Source: Ophthalmolycus amberensis (taxonomy: Eukaryota > Chordata > Actinopteri > Perciformes > Zoarcidae). Taken from it: a stretch of 64,000 nt of DNA. Position numbers and translations under genes: made by a program. Under the pieces are notes generated by a model. It was given only the letters and a program-made list of their open reading frames with translations. It made no database searches and was not told the DNA's origin. The stretch is from the NCBI GenBank assembly GCA_024529925.1, contig JAFEUB010000736.1, forward strand, positions 1,495,001 through 1,559,000, written 5' to 3'. This document shows positions 15,601 through 26,417 of this stretch, piece by piece (the first letter of the stretch is position 1; each line of letters begins with the position of its first letter).

Positions 15601-17381
15601 GCTTTAATGTGAATGGGGTTTGGGACAGTAGAGGAAGAATTGCTAGTACCTGCAGTGGTTGGCTCATGCATGCGCAAATGCCTGCGAAGGCTTGAAAGGT
15701 GAGGGAAGCTTTTGCCACACTCTCCACAGCTATAAACGAGCTCTGAATCAGACTCTGTGTTGTTGGCTTGCATTGAGCTCTGGTTATCAGATTTAGAAAG
15801 GTGAGCATCATTAGTAACCAGTACTGAGGCAGCAGTGGAAGAGGGAGCAGAGGAGGAGGAAGAAACTACTGATGAGGATGAGGATGATGAGGCAAGCAGG
15901 GATGATGGGTCTCCACCCATATTTGACATACCAACCCCGCTCCCAATTAAAGCTGGGGGCTGACCATGACTAAGCCCTCCACCATTACTGCTAGTAGTGG
16001 GATTACCACTGTGGCTGCCGTGGCCACTACTGCTATTACTACTGCTTTCAGATTTTCTCTGTGGCAAATAGCCAGCCATAGCTTTCTTCCTCCTACTGCT
16101 ACTGCCGCCGCTACTATTACTTCCACCTCCACTGCTTTCCCCTTTACCATCATCTTTAGATAAAGATAAATGGAGTGGCAAGGGGAGCGGCAAACCTGCC
16201 TCCTGCTGCATCAGAGATGCTATCTGATTTGACGAGAGTACAGGGATGCCCTGGAAGTCAAAGCCACCCAGTGATGAGGAATGGGAGCCTGGGTGGAGTG
16301 GGTGGTGAGGATGGGAATGAGAGTGAGGATGAGAAAGGGCGTGAGGTGGAAGCTGTTGCTGCTGTGGAGCGTGATGTGACTGGGGGGTGGAGTGGCCATG
16401 TGAGTGAGAAGAATGCAAAGCAGGAGGCGGAGCAAGACTAGAGCCGGGGTCCCCGCCTGTCTGACTTAAACCAAGCCCTAAGTGGTTATGGGTTCCCTGT
16501 TGGACAAGAAACTGCTCTAAACTAGAATTAGAAGGCACCCCAGAAAGGAAATACTGATTAGCAGCTAACATGCAACTAAATTGTTGGTGAAGGCTTCGCG
16601 CATCAGACTGGGCCCCAACCAACTGGTGTCCCAATGAGCTGACTGCACTGCTGCTAGAAGGGTTGTTAGAGGTGGCCACAGATGTTGAAGTGGAAGGAGA
16701 GGAAGAGGAGGGACCAGATGATACTTGGGGGAGAGAGAGGCCGGGATGCAGAGGAGGAGGGGGTGGAGGTGCTGATGTTACTAATCCCCCTAATCCCCCA
16801 GCACTCCCACTACTACTACTTCCCCCAGCAAAGTGCTCAAAACGCCCTATACCTGGGTGTAACTGCTCCTGTGCTAGTGCTGCCTCAGACGGGTGGAAAG
16901 AGCGCAGGAACTGTGGGTAGCCTGACGAATGGCTTGAACTGCTGCTGCTCATCTTGCTTGACTTTGAACGAGAGCTCTGAGATGAGGAAGGCTGTTGTTG
17001 TAAAGGTGGGGGAGGAGGGGCACTCATCTTGGCAAAAATGGAGGCAGAATCAGAAAAGGCGTTACCTCTTGACCCCTGCAGGGGGCCCAAGCCAAGTCCA
17101 GACAGAAGAGCTCCAGAAGATTCAGCCTGCTGCTGCTGCTGCTGCTGGAGTTGATGCTGGTGAAGTTGCACTTGCTGCTGATGCTGTAGTTGTCGATCTA
17201 ACCCGAGGCCTTTAAACTGGTGGGCCTGATGCCCACTTAACATCTCTATGATGTCCAGATTGTACTTTCCAAATTGGAACATTTCCCACTCACTGGCACA
17301 TGGGGGTGCACGGGCCAAACCTCCAGCACTAGGAGCGGCAACAAAGATCCCACCACTGACTGGTGAAAGACAAACTTTACC
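12621..17381 (-). CDS. znf865: ZNF865-like C2H2 zinc-finger protein, main coding exon
   Basis: This is one very large coding exon, running from a TTAG acceptor at 17383-17382 to a TGA at 12621-12623. The first ATG inside it is at 17282-17280 (start of MFQFGKYNLDIIEMLSGHQ), giving 1553 residues from there; the frame is open further upstream. There are about 12 C2H2-type fingers in clusters. The pair HLCSVCGKGFARRETLRRH and HHCTVCGKYFREAFHLSKH, joined by a TGEKPH linker, closely matches the GRRETLKRH/RESFHLSKH pair of human ZNF865. The finger ending LLNHAASGTC and the last finger appear to be C2HC variants. Long poly-Ser, poly-Gln, His-rich and Pro-rich tracts separate the clusters. The likely role is nuclear DNA binding; targets are unknown. 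Position next to shisa7 and ube2s agrees with human 19q13.42. Confidence 0.88.
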   Translation of the reverse strand, partial: GKVCLSPVSGGIFVAAPSAGGLARAPPCASEWEMFQFGKYNLDIIEMLSGHQAHQFKGLGLDRQLQHQQQVQLHQHQLQQQQQQQAESSGALLSGLGLGPLQGSRGNAFSDSASIFAKMSAPPPPPLQQQPSSSQSSRSKSSKMSSSSSSHSSGYPQFLRSFHPSEAALAQEQLHPGIGRFEHFAGGSSSSGSAGGLGGLVTSAPPPPPPLHPGLSLPQVSSGPSSSSPSTSTSVATSNNPSSSSAVSSLGHQLVGAQSDARSLHQQFSCMLAANQYFLSGVPSNSSLEQFLVQQGTHNHLGLGLSQTGGDPGSSLAPPPALHSSHSHGHSTPQSHHAPQQQQLPPHALSHPHSHSHPHHPLHPGSHSSSLGGFDFQGIPVLSSNQIASLMQQEAGLPLPLPLHLSLSKDDGKGESSGGGSNSSGGSSSRRKKAMAGYLPQRKSESSSNSSSGHGSHSGNPTTSSNGGGLSHGQPPALIGSGVGMSNMGGDPSSLLASSSSSSSVVSSSSSAPSSTAASVLVTNDAHLSKSDNQSSMQANNTESDSELVYSCGECGKSFPHLSSLRRHLRMHEPTTAGTSNSSSTVPNPIHIKAQSDPSLPHSTQETPPTPAPTNSCPSPDKIFHCPDCGKGFKKKGHLLQHGVIHSSARPYGCSTCSRAFNRRESLTRHEKIHEEKPFRCPACGRAFRESTSLLNHAASGTCGKPGRGPKQRGGKTGSDGEHRVGGGGGGGNGGGATYQSNRGVIYGKTEEEDGVIIVGEGEPKAGLGCDGLFQSGRGVNSNDRDRSDAKYPTDYSRNRYTGYHDDHRSQGNPSPCYSGASPCGSGMAGPALRKAPLAPTLHPHSQSHNQHHHPQQQPHLPLSSLLDDSEDDVTSSVNNAISAITAASNSGNRGDDRGDIIGGLLGGLGLGPLGSPSSTSGLDKNFRGGGSQEPMSSNPQNPTAKPKRPRKPRAKKDPAAGGQPPKRRQYTPRMGSSGLPRTHLCSVCGKGFARRETLRRHDRIHTGEKPHHCTVCGKYFREAFHLSKHQTVHSGAKNYKCSICGKEFGYSQSLRRHSKLHQKGELEEVPTTPAADNLNSFNPNPQCSVAQDRSQIQAPSTSSYYSYPQDVKPQDTNPQSQPPAPPPPRLYTCAICWKSFRHHFHLTAHHQTVHEGGGEKLFCCEVCGKAFAYSNSLTRHRQSQHGMTRTDAPNPQEGSSGSGDNRGGSDVNQSTSESEAATNALLQMAPSTEGHGGQSLSVVTHSHQQPPPQPPPGYSPLFYDAAAQSSASNAPTYSQPLPPNSTIMAPQHPHSPAGVKGEHIYPAGSRSRTLHTTAPFQPLTELPSTEHHHLHHHHHISHHHPHHQSGSQSHQHLDCSIQLSHDDMRRLKKKKKKSNRRDWRENKWDSQDLVRFDGSKKKRKISCTIRRQMNKKQGSLRLTIRRGEGSGSGGYKLVNTGGMKVQVLSSLKVPVKRFGCPICPNAVFSRKAGLLVHMAVKHPQKASTTQERLRCSVCGKQSHRALSAFIHRASHRARGTFSCRRCSTRFWNATLLYRHKVSCRRRAKGLQRGDANRLKLSKRPEERPTREGQEEIPYLQGPYRY

Positions 17382-18303
17382 CTAAGAGTGAGGTTATGCT
17401 GCTAATATTTTCCAGAACTACTTGAATGTCTTAAATCTTAAGTTCGTCTCTCCAGATAGTTTACTTCTGGTGCTGCTACTCCCTGTTGATTATCCACTGC
17501 CCACACTCTACTTCCAAAATGAGTGGGGTGGCCGGGAAGATGAGTTTATGATCAACGGGTAAAAGTGTCTTTAAGACAGGTAGATGAGTTCCACCTAATT
17601 TTAAAATGGCTTAGAATAGTTTTTATTGAGAAGCAGTTCAAATGACTTCTTCTGGTTTCCTTTGAGAGTTACTGCGTTGACATTATCCTTCATCTAAGCA
17701 AGATTCCTGATCCATGTTCAGCCGAGACGATCCTACAGCTGGAAAAACAAAATTCAAAAAGGGATGAAAGTCATCGGGGGGGAACAGGACTTTTGAATAA
17801 AAAAAATCTGCTAACTGTCTTTGGCTAATAGGCCTTCAACCTATACAGAGGTGACCCCCATCTATTAAGGTGAATCTACATAGAAATTAACTTAAGTCTG
17901 CACTGTAACATTACAAGAGATTTTTCCCCAATGGCTGACAGTAGGTGAAAGGATTATTCAGTCTGTATTGTAACTGCAAATCACAATACTTGAGTGGAGA
18001 GAATGATTATGTTATTTTACTTGAATACTTTTGGCATCGGGTTTAATTTGCCATTTTGCTTCTACACATACATTAGATTTGAGAACACAAATTAGTACTT
18101 TTGTTAGGTTTTAGCTCTCACGAGTGTCTTATTCATGCTGCAATTTACCAACCAAACGTTTCTTGATATTGTGAGGCAATTAGCCCCTCAGTTTAAACGA
18201 TTAATGTACATTTCGATGTCCGGTTACATTTCTCAGTTCTCCCTCTCCAGGCACGTCTACATGCTAATAAACACGTGCAATATTTTGTTTTGTAATAACT
18301 TAC

Positions 18304-18381
18304 CATAATGTGGTTCTGCTGGGTTGCAGCACAACCAGAATTGTTGCATGATTGCCAATTCTTTATATCATTAGGATACAT
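18304..18381 (-). CDS. znf865: Possible first coding exon of the ZNF865-like gene
   Basis: On the minus strand a pyrimidine-rich acceptor (CCTCCTTTAG) at 18388-18387 is followed by an ATG at 18381, 26 open codons (MYPNDIKNWQSC...) and a strong donor, ATG|GTAAGTT, at 18303-18302. Joined to the acceptor at 17382, the frame continues without a stop into the main exon, adding 59 residues before MFQFGKY and giving 1612 residues in all. The alternative is that this exon is 5' UTR and translation starts at 17282. Phase agreement and the strong splice sites favour a real exon; its coding status is unproven. Confidence 0.5.
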
Positions 18382-19119
18382 CTTTACTAAAGGAGGCAAA
18401 AGTTACTTTCATCATTCTTACTTGTCTACACATATAGTTGTTCATATTAGGCCTCTGCCATGAAGGTTGGTGCTGAAAGGAGGCCGACATTGCTTCTTTA
18501 ACAAAGCTACCTTGGAGAAAGTGACCCAATTTATGACAATATTATACACTGACTTACCTACCACTGTAACCCGTGTGTGCTGCAGCGGTTCAGTGATGTA
18601 CAGTATCTCACACTATATTTACTACAGCATAAATACAGTATATCTGGCTCTCTCTGCAAGTACCAAATGGTATTGAGGAAGAGAAACTGACAGAATAGAG
18701 GTTTAGCCGTGTTGCGTGAAATGCCACATTAGACAGCAGATGCCTCGCTTTTGGTTAAGTGCCAGTGTGTGTGTACATAACTGATTTTACACTGGTGGCA
18801 TCCCTGCTACATTTTACACTCTGTGCCATCAACATACTGCAAATCATGGCTCGTAATTATTACCATGAGAAAGTTGACCGTTTTTCGGATCTACATTCTC
18901 GTAATCATATTCTAGCACCATACTCACCATTGCCTTTTTTTCATTTCCGTTTAAGTTAGTTTATTACCAGATAGTCACGAAGGCATACAAGCCATAGGTT
19001 CTTTCTTAGCCTAAAATCAGTCCACATAATGTCAAAATGCAGTCCATGTGAATGTCTTTTGTTTTTAGAAATGTTCTAAAAAGGAATATTGGAAGTGGTC
19101 GAACCTGAGTCGAAATGGT

Positions 19120-19140
19120 GGGGGGGTGGGGGGGGGGGGG
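19120..19140 (+). repeat. G-run (G7 T G13)
   Basis: Twenty-one bases of G broken by one T, in the upstream intron region of the zinc-finger gene. It could form a G-quadruplex on the plus strand. Confidence 0.9.
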
Positions 19141-19260
19141 ATTACACAGTATCAGATGCTGTGTAATACCTTAAGGTGTGTCAAGAGGAGGACTGGCCTG
19201 TAAATATCAAGTTACATCCATTCATATTGCACATTTTCCATATGATATATAATTCATCCT

Positions 19261-19375
19261 GTCTATTGATTTATTTATATCTATGGCACTTAATTATACT
19301 AAGCTGCCTTTAGTTGGACCTGTACTCACTGTGTGCAGTGTCATTAAAGTCGGATTAAATCTAATCTAACCACAA
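19261..19375 (+). mobile_element. Probable LINE 3' tail remnant
   Basis: The segment ends TGTGCAGTGTCATTAAAGTC followed by GGATTAAATCTAATCTAACC. This resembles the AATAAAG-TTGAATCTAATCT tails of fish non-LTR elements. No ORF is left, so the call rests on the tail only. Confidence 0.35.
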
Positions 19376-19859
19376 CCACCAACAATATGATACGTTATTT
19401 AATTAAATAAATACACTTTTCACAGTCCAAAAAAGGGGGAATAGATCATTTAACTGTGGCGTCATACGTTAGGTTGTTGTAGGCATTAAAATGTGCTGTT
19501 ATTCTACTTGTGAAGGCTGAGAGTAACGTTACACCGGCTCCGGTAATCACTCCATTTGAATCTCGTTTTGCTCACCTCGTAATATCTTACCATTTCCTCT
19601 AATCGATGTGATGAACCTAGTCGGGAGTGAGCTCTCCTGGCAGATGAGGGTGATAATCTATCGCATATTTCACTGCCTCTCATTTTAACGTAGATCCTGT
19701 GAAAGAAGGGCAGAAAATGCTCAAATTAACACCAGTAACACACCCGCTGCACAGTGTAAACATTAGCGGCATCTTTACAGGCGCAAGTAATAACGGATGC
19801 ACTCGAGGAGGCATCCTGCAATAGTATTGGCTCACATTTGGGAGGAAAACAGGGAAAAC

Positions 19860-20460
19860 ATTGGACGCGCTTGCATGCAAAACTTCTCTCTTTAGCGTCG
19901 TATTCTACACTGGCTCGGCATGTTTAGCCATTTGGTGCCTCACGCAAAGAACACCACCACCACCACCCGCTGTAAGCTAACGTTAGCCATCTTTCCGATT
20001 CGCTTTATTAAAAGCACGCCGACGACCATTACCATTACGAGGCTAGCGTTAGCATTATTACACATGCGTAACCTATATTCGGCAAATGTTTACCCACACA
20101 TTGAGTTGGAGCATAGTTGCAGATGGATGAGGCCTGTAACGCCTTCTTATAACTGCCTAGCTAGCTATCGCCCGCGTCTATGTCTGCGTGCTGTTTTCCA
20201 GTCGTTAGCCAGAGCCATTTTCACTGATGCTGAGCCGAGTGAACACTTACACGGTTCCCGCAAGAAATCAACGCCGACCGCAGCCGCCTCCTTTGCCGTT
20301 AGATTACGACCGTTTGCGTCGAGAGGGAGCGTTAAAGATTTCGAAGGCCGAGGAAAAAATTTGGATGGTCGGTGATGATATTTTTTGGGTAAAAGTGAGT
20401 GACGTGTGCTCCCTTAACATCGGTCCTTTCCGGCCCTTGTAATATTTCCGGGTAGCACGA
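19860..20460 (-). promoter_or_regulatory. znf865: Likely promoter and 5' noncoding exon of the ZNF865-like gene
   Basis: This is the CpG-richest segment upstream of the zinc-finger gene. A minus-strand donor (AACCGT|GTAAGTG) at 20250-20249 suggests a noncoding exon of roughly 20251-20460. Two related 12-mers lie in the first intron: GCTAACGTTAGC at 19976-19987 and GCTAGCGTTAGC at 20042-20053. The start site and exon are inferred from splice-site and base-composition cues only. Confidence 0.4.
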
Positions 20461-21932
20461 GCGGGGCTCACGGGCGGCTGCATAGGGCTCACAGCGGTTT
20501 TACCGTTTGGTAAAAGAGGAATAATCTTCCACTAACGTAACACATTCATATAATTAGTTGAAATTCACTTCCACAACCCTCTGCCCGATTATATTAAAAA
20601 TGACCTAGTCTCAGTGGAAGGTTGAGGACTTTACCCCAGGTTGCATAACAGATGATGTTTTATAGGCCTATTATACTTAAATTCGGTCTTTTGGCTATAA
20701 CTAATAAATAAATTGCATTAGCTGAATAGAAATAGCTTCTGTGGTGCTCTTTTATTCTATCTCTTTGTATTAGCAATTCAATGTCTTATTTATTAAGTTT
20801 ATGCACAGGCCACAGCCATTTTGAATTATGCCATAAAAGTTACACATAAATTAGTTTCATGAACTTTACGTCTATTAGCCTATGTATAATTTCTAGAGAT
20901 GTATAATCTGGTAATGTGATGGTAGGTTTAGAAAACAGGTCTTCAGGAGCATGAACACAATTGTTAATGATTTTTATTTATTATTCATTGTTTTTTTTAA
21001 CAGCCAATCAAAATTAATAAATATTTCACAGATCTATGTGTAAATAAAAAGTATAATGTGTACGCGTGTGAATAAATATTATAAATTCATTGTGATATTA
21101 TTACTACCAAAGTACAACCTATTCAGGGGATATACTTATCTTTGTTCTCAGTCCCATTTGATTGTTTGTCTGTAGTTTGAACATATGGGGTATATAGTAT
21201 TTACAAGAAGTGCTTGATTAAACCAAGAGCTTGTAATTTCATTTTTCATTGGCCTTTCAGTCACATACACATCCATAATTCTGAGTGTTAAGAATAATGT
21301 AATAACAATGAACAAAACAAGTCGCATGCATTTCTCAAGGCACTCAAGATAAAAAGGAAGTTTTTTTCTAGACATCTCTTCTTGGCCTCTCCTGTTCCTC
21401 TATCCCAAACAGATCTACACAATTGAACCACTTTAAAAGTGATCAGCCGTAAATCAACAAACTCCAGATCAATATGATTATTAGCTTTTCTTATAAATTA
21501 AAAGACATTTTGAGTGAAGGCTTCGTGCAGGTTTTGTCTCAGACAGAGCCGAGGAGCTACTGAACCTCCTGGTGGTGAAATGTGCAAATTACAATGATTG
21601 TACCGCATCAGTGGCAGCCAGTGCCTAAATCAAACATAATATTTTCCGTGCCCTTTGTGTAAAGAATATTTCTCTACCAGTACAATGTCACCGTCTGCTC
21701 TTTTAGTTCAGCCTTCATACATCTCAGTGCAATAAATGTATTCACAGGAGGTTTTAAATATGAGCTCAGTAGCCCTCACCTCACTCTGAGGATCCAGCAG
21801 GTACTGATGATATAACTCCGCACTCAGATGGTCTAGAGCTGTGAATTATATGAAGACAAATTTCGCCTTTTCATTTCATTTAAAAGCACTGTTGCCCACT
21901 CCCACTGGCACTGTATAGCCCTAATGTGGCTT

Positions 21933-21968
21933 ATACAATATCTCACATCCTGATGTGAGATATTGTAT
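21933..21968. repeat. Perfect inverted repeat, 17-base arms, 2-base spacer
   Basis: The arms are 21933-21949 and 21952-21968, exact reverse complements around CT. They can extrude as a hairpin in DNA or RNA. No flanking ORF or T-run marks it as a terminator. Confidence 0.9.
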
Positions 21969-22129
21969 CATAGAGCCACTGTGTGCTCACGAACATACTG
22001 AAGACTAATGGCTTTTTGTTAATATAGAGCCGTTGCTTCTGGTTTGACCCCTTGTAAAACATTAATTTGTCTTGTGATTATTTTAGAATCTCAATATTGT
22101 CTCTGATTGATCAAGCCACTGGTCTCAAA

Positions 22130-22530
22130 ACCTACACCACTGCTATACTTACACATTTGAGGTGCTTGTACTTTATTTGTGTATTTCCATTTTGTGCTAT
22201 TTAATATTTCTACTCCACAGTAAATCACGAGAAATATTTTTCTTTACAGATTAAGACAAGTGTAGATTAAACTGCATAACAGCCTATATATATATAAAAC
22301 TGTCAAACTAGCTGCATCTTTAGCTTCAACAGCTACTTACACATGAATGCGCCAGTAATAATAATCACATTTTCTGCTTCATGAATACCTTTAATAGCTT
22401 TTGATGCTTTAAGTGCATTTCGCTCATACGACTTAATATGTCACTGCAGGACTTTTACTTTTAATCAAGTATTTTTATTTTGCAGCTTGCTACTTGTATT
22501 TAAGTAGAGGAGCCAAATACTTCCTCACTG
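22130..22530 (+). mobile_element. Decayed hAT-type MITE (copy A)
   Basis: In order, the segment contains GAGGTGCTTGTACTTTATTT, TTTCTACTCCAC, AACAGCTACTTACACATGAA, CAGGACTTTTACTTTTAATC and TTTAAGTAGAGGAGCCAAAT. These landmarks follow the layout of a common teleost nonautonomous element whose ends read roughly CAGTGGTGGAA...GAGTACTT. The same landmarks recur at 58.6-59.7 kb. The ends are eroded and there is no ORF. The hAT assignment is from memory of the family's ends. Confidence 0.6.
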
Positions 22531-25500
22531 AAAACGTCAATGTGAGCTAAATTCTATCCAGAAAACATAGATTTCTGCTGAAACAGATGAGTAGGCCTAG
22601 CTCATTGGCTTGCCATCTGTTTTATTACAGAGTCTCACTTTAACTAGATTACACATCAAATTAGTAAGATTTTCCTGAATTGCAAACACTGAACATAGAA
22701 GTCTAACTGAAGTCTGAACTATCGTAGATAGATTTGTGTGAGAAAGCACTTGGCGGTCTACTCCTCCAAGTGCAGTAACTGTAAGGCATACAGCCCAGTT
22801 TACTAATATTAATATCGTTGCAAGGTATAGGTGCAATGTGCAGAAAACTGTTTGTTTCTTTAAGAAAAGAGTGTGAGGGGCCAAATGGTTGAGGATACCT
22901 TTAAAATATTCCATACTAAGATAAGAATATATCACTGAATGACAGAAAACAGTGCCTTGGTTATTATTTATTATTATAACATTCATAATAATAATAAAAA
23001 TAATAATTCAAGAACATTAATGCAAGAAACTTACACTGTATAATAAATAACAAACCTTTTTTCCATCAACTTTATTATACAAATTCTTTGAGAGTCACTG
23101 TCGTATCCAAGGGGAGCAATGCATTGAAAAATAAGAAAAGGGTTGTTTTGAAATCTATATAGGCATGAAAATAAATCCATGAATTTCATTAATAGGACAC
23201 AATCCCTGTCCATACCATTTACTGTTAATAATGCTTTACATTTCAGGTGGCCATTAACCATCCTCTCTCTAAATGAATTCATAATGTTAAAAACACACAC
23301 CATATTCATTCATTTCTTTCTCAGCTTTTTAGCTGACTTGTCTGTCTGTGAGTTCTTAGTTGTGAAAAATAAATATCCCCTGTAGTTTTGTAGGAGGCTA
23401 TGACAATAGAAAGACAACAAAATGTTATGAATTTGGCACTGTACAACTCATTAAATACTAACACGTAATTTGTCGAATCCTCAAATTAATGTTGAAGAGA
23501 TCACTCAAAATATTCTGATTGTACGAGCTATACAAAATACAATACTTTCACAAATTAGATTAACCATTTATAAAATTGTGATAATGAGTTTCGATAGATA
23601 TGGCTTGTGAGATATTACAGACTTTGCTACAGACCTTTTGTGGCTCTATTAAAAAAATCTAATACTACTGTATGTCACCTGTCCTATTTCCCTGAAAAAG
23701 ACACTCAAAGCATTCAGGTTTCCATTAGACCTTCGTTTTTCTCCACCCGGTAAACATTCATCCAAAAACACATACATTATGGCATCATGGGTTTAGTGTA
23801 TACAACCCATAATATGTTATTGGGTCAGGCTGCTGCAGTTGAGACAACAGACCGCCTCCGGTCTGGTTTAACAACTTCTGGCCCGTCCCAAACACATCTA
23901 TCCCTCACTGGTTGTTAAAACACCGTCGTCTACACATACGTTTAGAAGGCGGCAGATTTTTTCAATAGATATTTTTGTACCCGAGTGGAAACCTAAGTAA
24001 TCACTTGAGATCAAGAAGTCATAAGGCCGATGTCTAGGCACAGTACATATCGATGACCTTCAAATCCAGGCATACTGTAACTGCCTCTCAATGAAATGGA
24101 GCTGGCATGCATCAAGATTCAGAATGTTTTAAAAAACTTGAATTTATGACCAGATGTATGAAAAAACCAACTAGTCGTGAGAATGCTAGTTATCTAAAAA
24201 CAATAAACACTTAAATCCCACCAAGTAAAAGAACATCACATTATAAGATAATTGTTAATAATAACCATAACAGTTATAATAATCATTAATAATAACACTC
24301 CATCATATTCATAACAACTACATGTAGCACTGTGTATAAGGAAGATTGTCCAAATGAAATCGGTGTTCCTGTTTGTCAGTATTTCTTCTCTGTACCCTTT
24401 CACATGACTGAACAGAAACCAAGCAGTAACAAGTTCCTTCATTGATCTGCGTAATTATCTCTGATTCCATGTTTTAAAAAATCCTCTCTATACAATACCT
24501 TCAAGTGATCGGTCACAATGTCGGCCGTGCTTGTACAGAATGTAAACCTCGAGGACGCGATACAACGTATGTCTGTATCTGGTGCAAATAACAGGGGATA
24601 GATTTGTGCAAAGTTTTTTTTTGTCTCTATGTTTCTCTATGAACTGTGCTTAAATTGCTCTTGTTTTTTGTACACATTAATACTTAACACATCATGACAA
24701 TATCAACACAAAATCAAGAAAAAGAGATAGCATTTTATATGGACCACAGATATCACATACTACAGTATATAGGATAGGATAGCCCTTAGTATTGATAAGC
24801 GTTGTTATTGATGAAGATTTTTTTTCTTTTCTTTTTGTTAGTTTTTATAACTGGCTGAAGTGCATTATGATACAGCAAGTTCTTCCTCTTGAGGACGGGG
24901 AGGGCTTCCTAACCATCCGAGTCTCTTACGCCATATTGAGCCACGCAGGAGAAAGCCTCGGGTCGCCCTCTCTCTCCTGACTCAGAGGTTTTTTTGGCTT
25001 GCTCTGAAGCCAATCCTTTGACTGTACAAAATATCACCGACTTGTATAATTTGTCACCTGGTGAGAATAATAAAATGGTGATTGTCAGACCAGCTTCCTC
25101 TGTGGTATTTTCTTTGTATCTCCATAAATGGCTTTGAAGGACAGTTGTGTAAGTGCAATGTCTGCATCACGGTCTATTCATTTGTGCTCTGTAGAAAAAC
25201 CTTTGCTCTTCGTTCACAACCTGCAGTAAAGCAAGTTGTCGTTTTATTGGTAAACTGAACACATGCGTCTCTTGACTCGTCTGTGTTTGTGTCAAGATAT
25301 TTCTGTAATAACATGACAGATGGCTCTATATTATTTGGTAGCCCATCGTTTTTACAGTTAGGTCCTGATCTTGAGATGGGAACATTAGGGGAAACTCACC
25401 CATAACGTACTCTAACATCAGTTTACACTCCTGTAGTGTAACAGTGATCAGTGTGTGAGTCCGTCTGGGGGTTTGGATCTAAGGTCACATGGAAAACTAG

Positions 25501-25866
25501 GCAACCCAGGCGTCAGATTGGTAGTGTGGGTATGTCCGCGCTTTCAAATCCTTCCAAGGCTGCAGTATCCCCAGTAAGAAACAGCCCCCACCTCGTCCAC
25601 TCATTCACATGGGAAGCAACAAAAATCCGTTCCTTCTCCCTGTGATGAGGTTCAGGTGTCAGATCTCCAAAATCCCTCACCAGGCACACGGTTTATTCAC
25701 ACTCATCTGGTCCACCGGGCTTCTCCCCCGTGAGGTTCAGTTTGATAAATCATTGTCGGCAAGAGCTGAATAGGCTGACAGTCCAGCAGGTAGTTGGCTC
25801 AATTCTCTATTGAATTCTGTGATACAATATTCCAGATGTTCCTCCTCTTCATCAACCTCTCTCTCT

Positions 25867-26010
25867 ATATATATATATATGTATATATACGTATAAATAT
25901 GTATATATACATATATATGTATATATACGTATAAATATGTATATATACATATATACGTATATATATATATATGTATATATACGTACAGTATATATATGTA
26001 TATATATCGT
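25867..26010. repeat. Compound TA-rich satellite with a 38-base higher-order unit
   Basis: TATA/TGTA/CGTA steps form a tandem array. A 38-base unit starting at 25881 repeats at 25919, including the rare CGTATAAATATG segment. Confidence 0.9.
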
Positions 26011-26417
26011 CTTGTTCCCTATCTAATATGGCTCCTGAGTACTTTTTGCAAAATATAAAAACTAAATTATGAACGACACTTTTGTTGGTTTTGTTTCACC
26101 CTTCCAGTCAGTCTATCTACAGTAATGGCACCGCTGTATATGGCAATATGGCAAATTTTGTTACAAAATATGGCTGATGTGGGCTATTACATAATTGGAA
26201 CAGATATTCCCCATCTAGAGTTTTAATTAAGTAATCATATTTAAGCTATTTAATTACAAGGTAACACAAATTTCAATAGCCTAAACACGTTATACTGTTA
26301 CTATACTTTATACTTCTAGTTTTATTTCTTGTAGTTGAATATCTAATAGTTAAATGCAGAAGGGTGATCTAGTCCCATATCTTTGATGAGGGGTAAACTC
26401 TACATTAGGCACAAACC

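Larger units (their letters stand above)
20461..26417. other. Gene-poor interval between the zinc-finger promoter and the shisa7 stop
   Basis: Nearly 6 kb of AT-rich DNA with no convincing exon. The part next to 26418 is the shisa7 3' UTR, with minus-strand AATAAA candidates at 26331-26336 and 25243-25248; its length is unknown. The interval also holds a 17-base inverted repeat, a decayed MITE and an AT-rich tandem array, listed separately. Confidence 0.5.
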
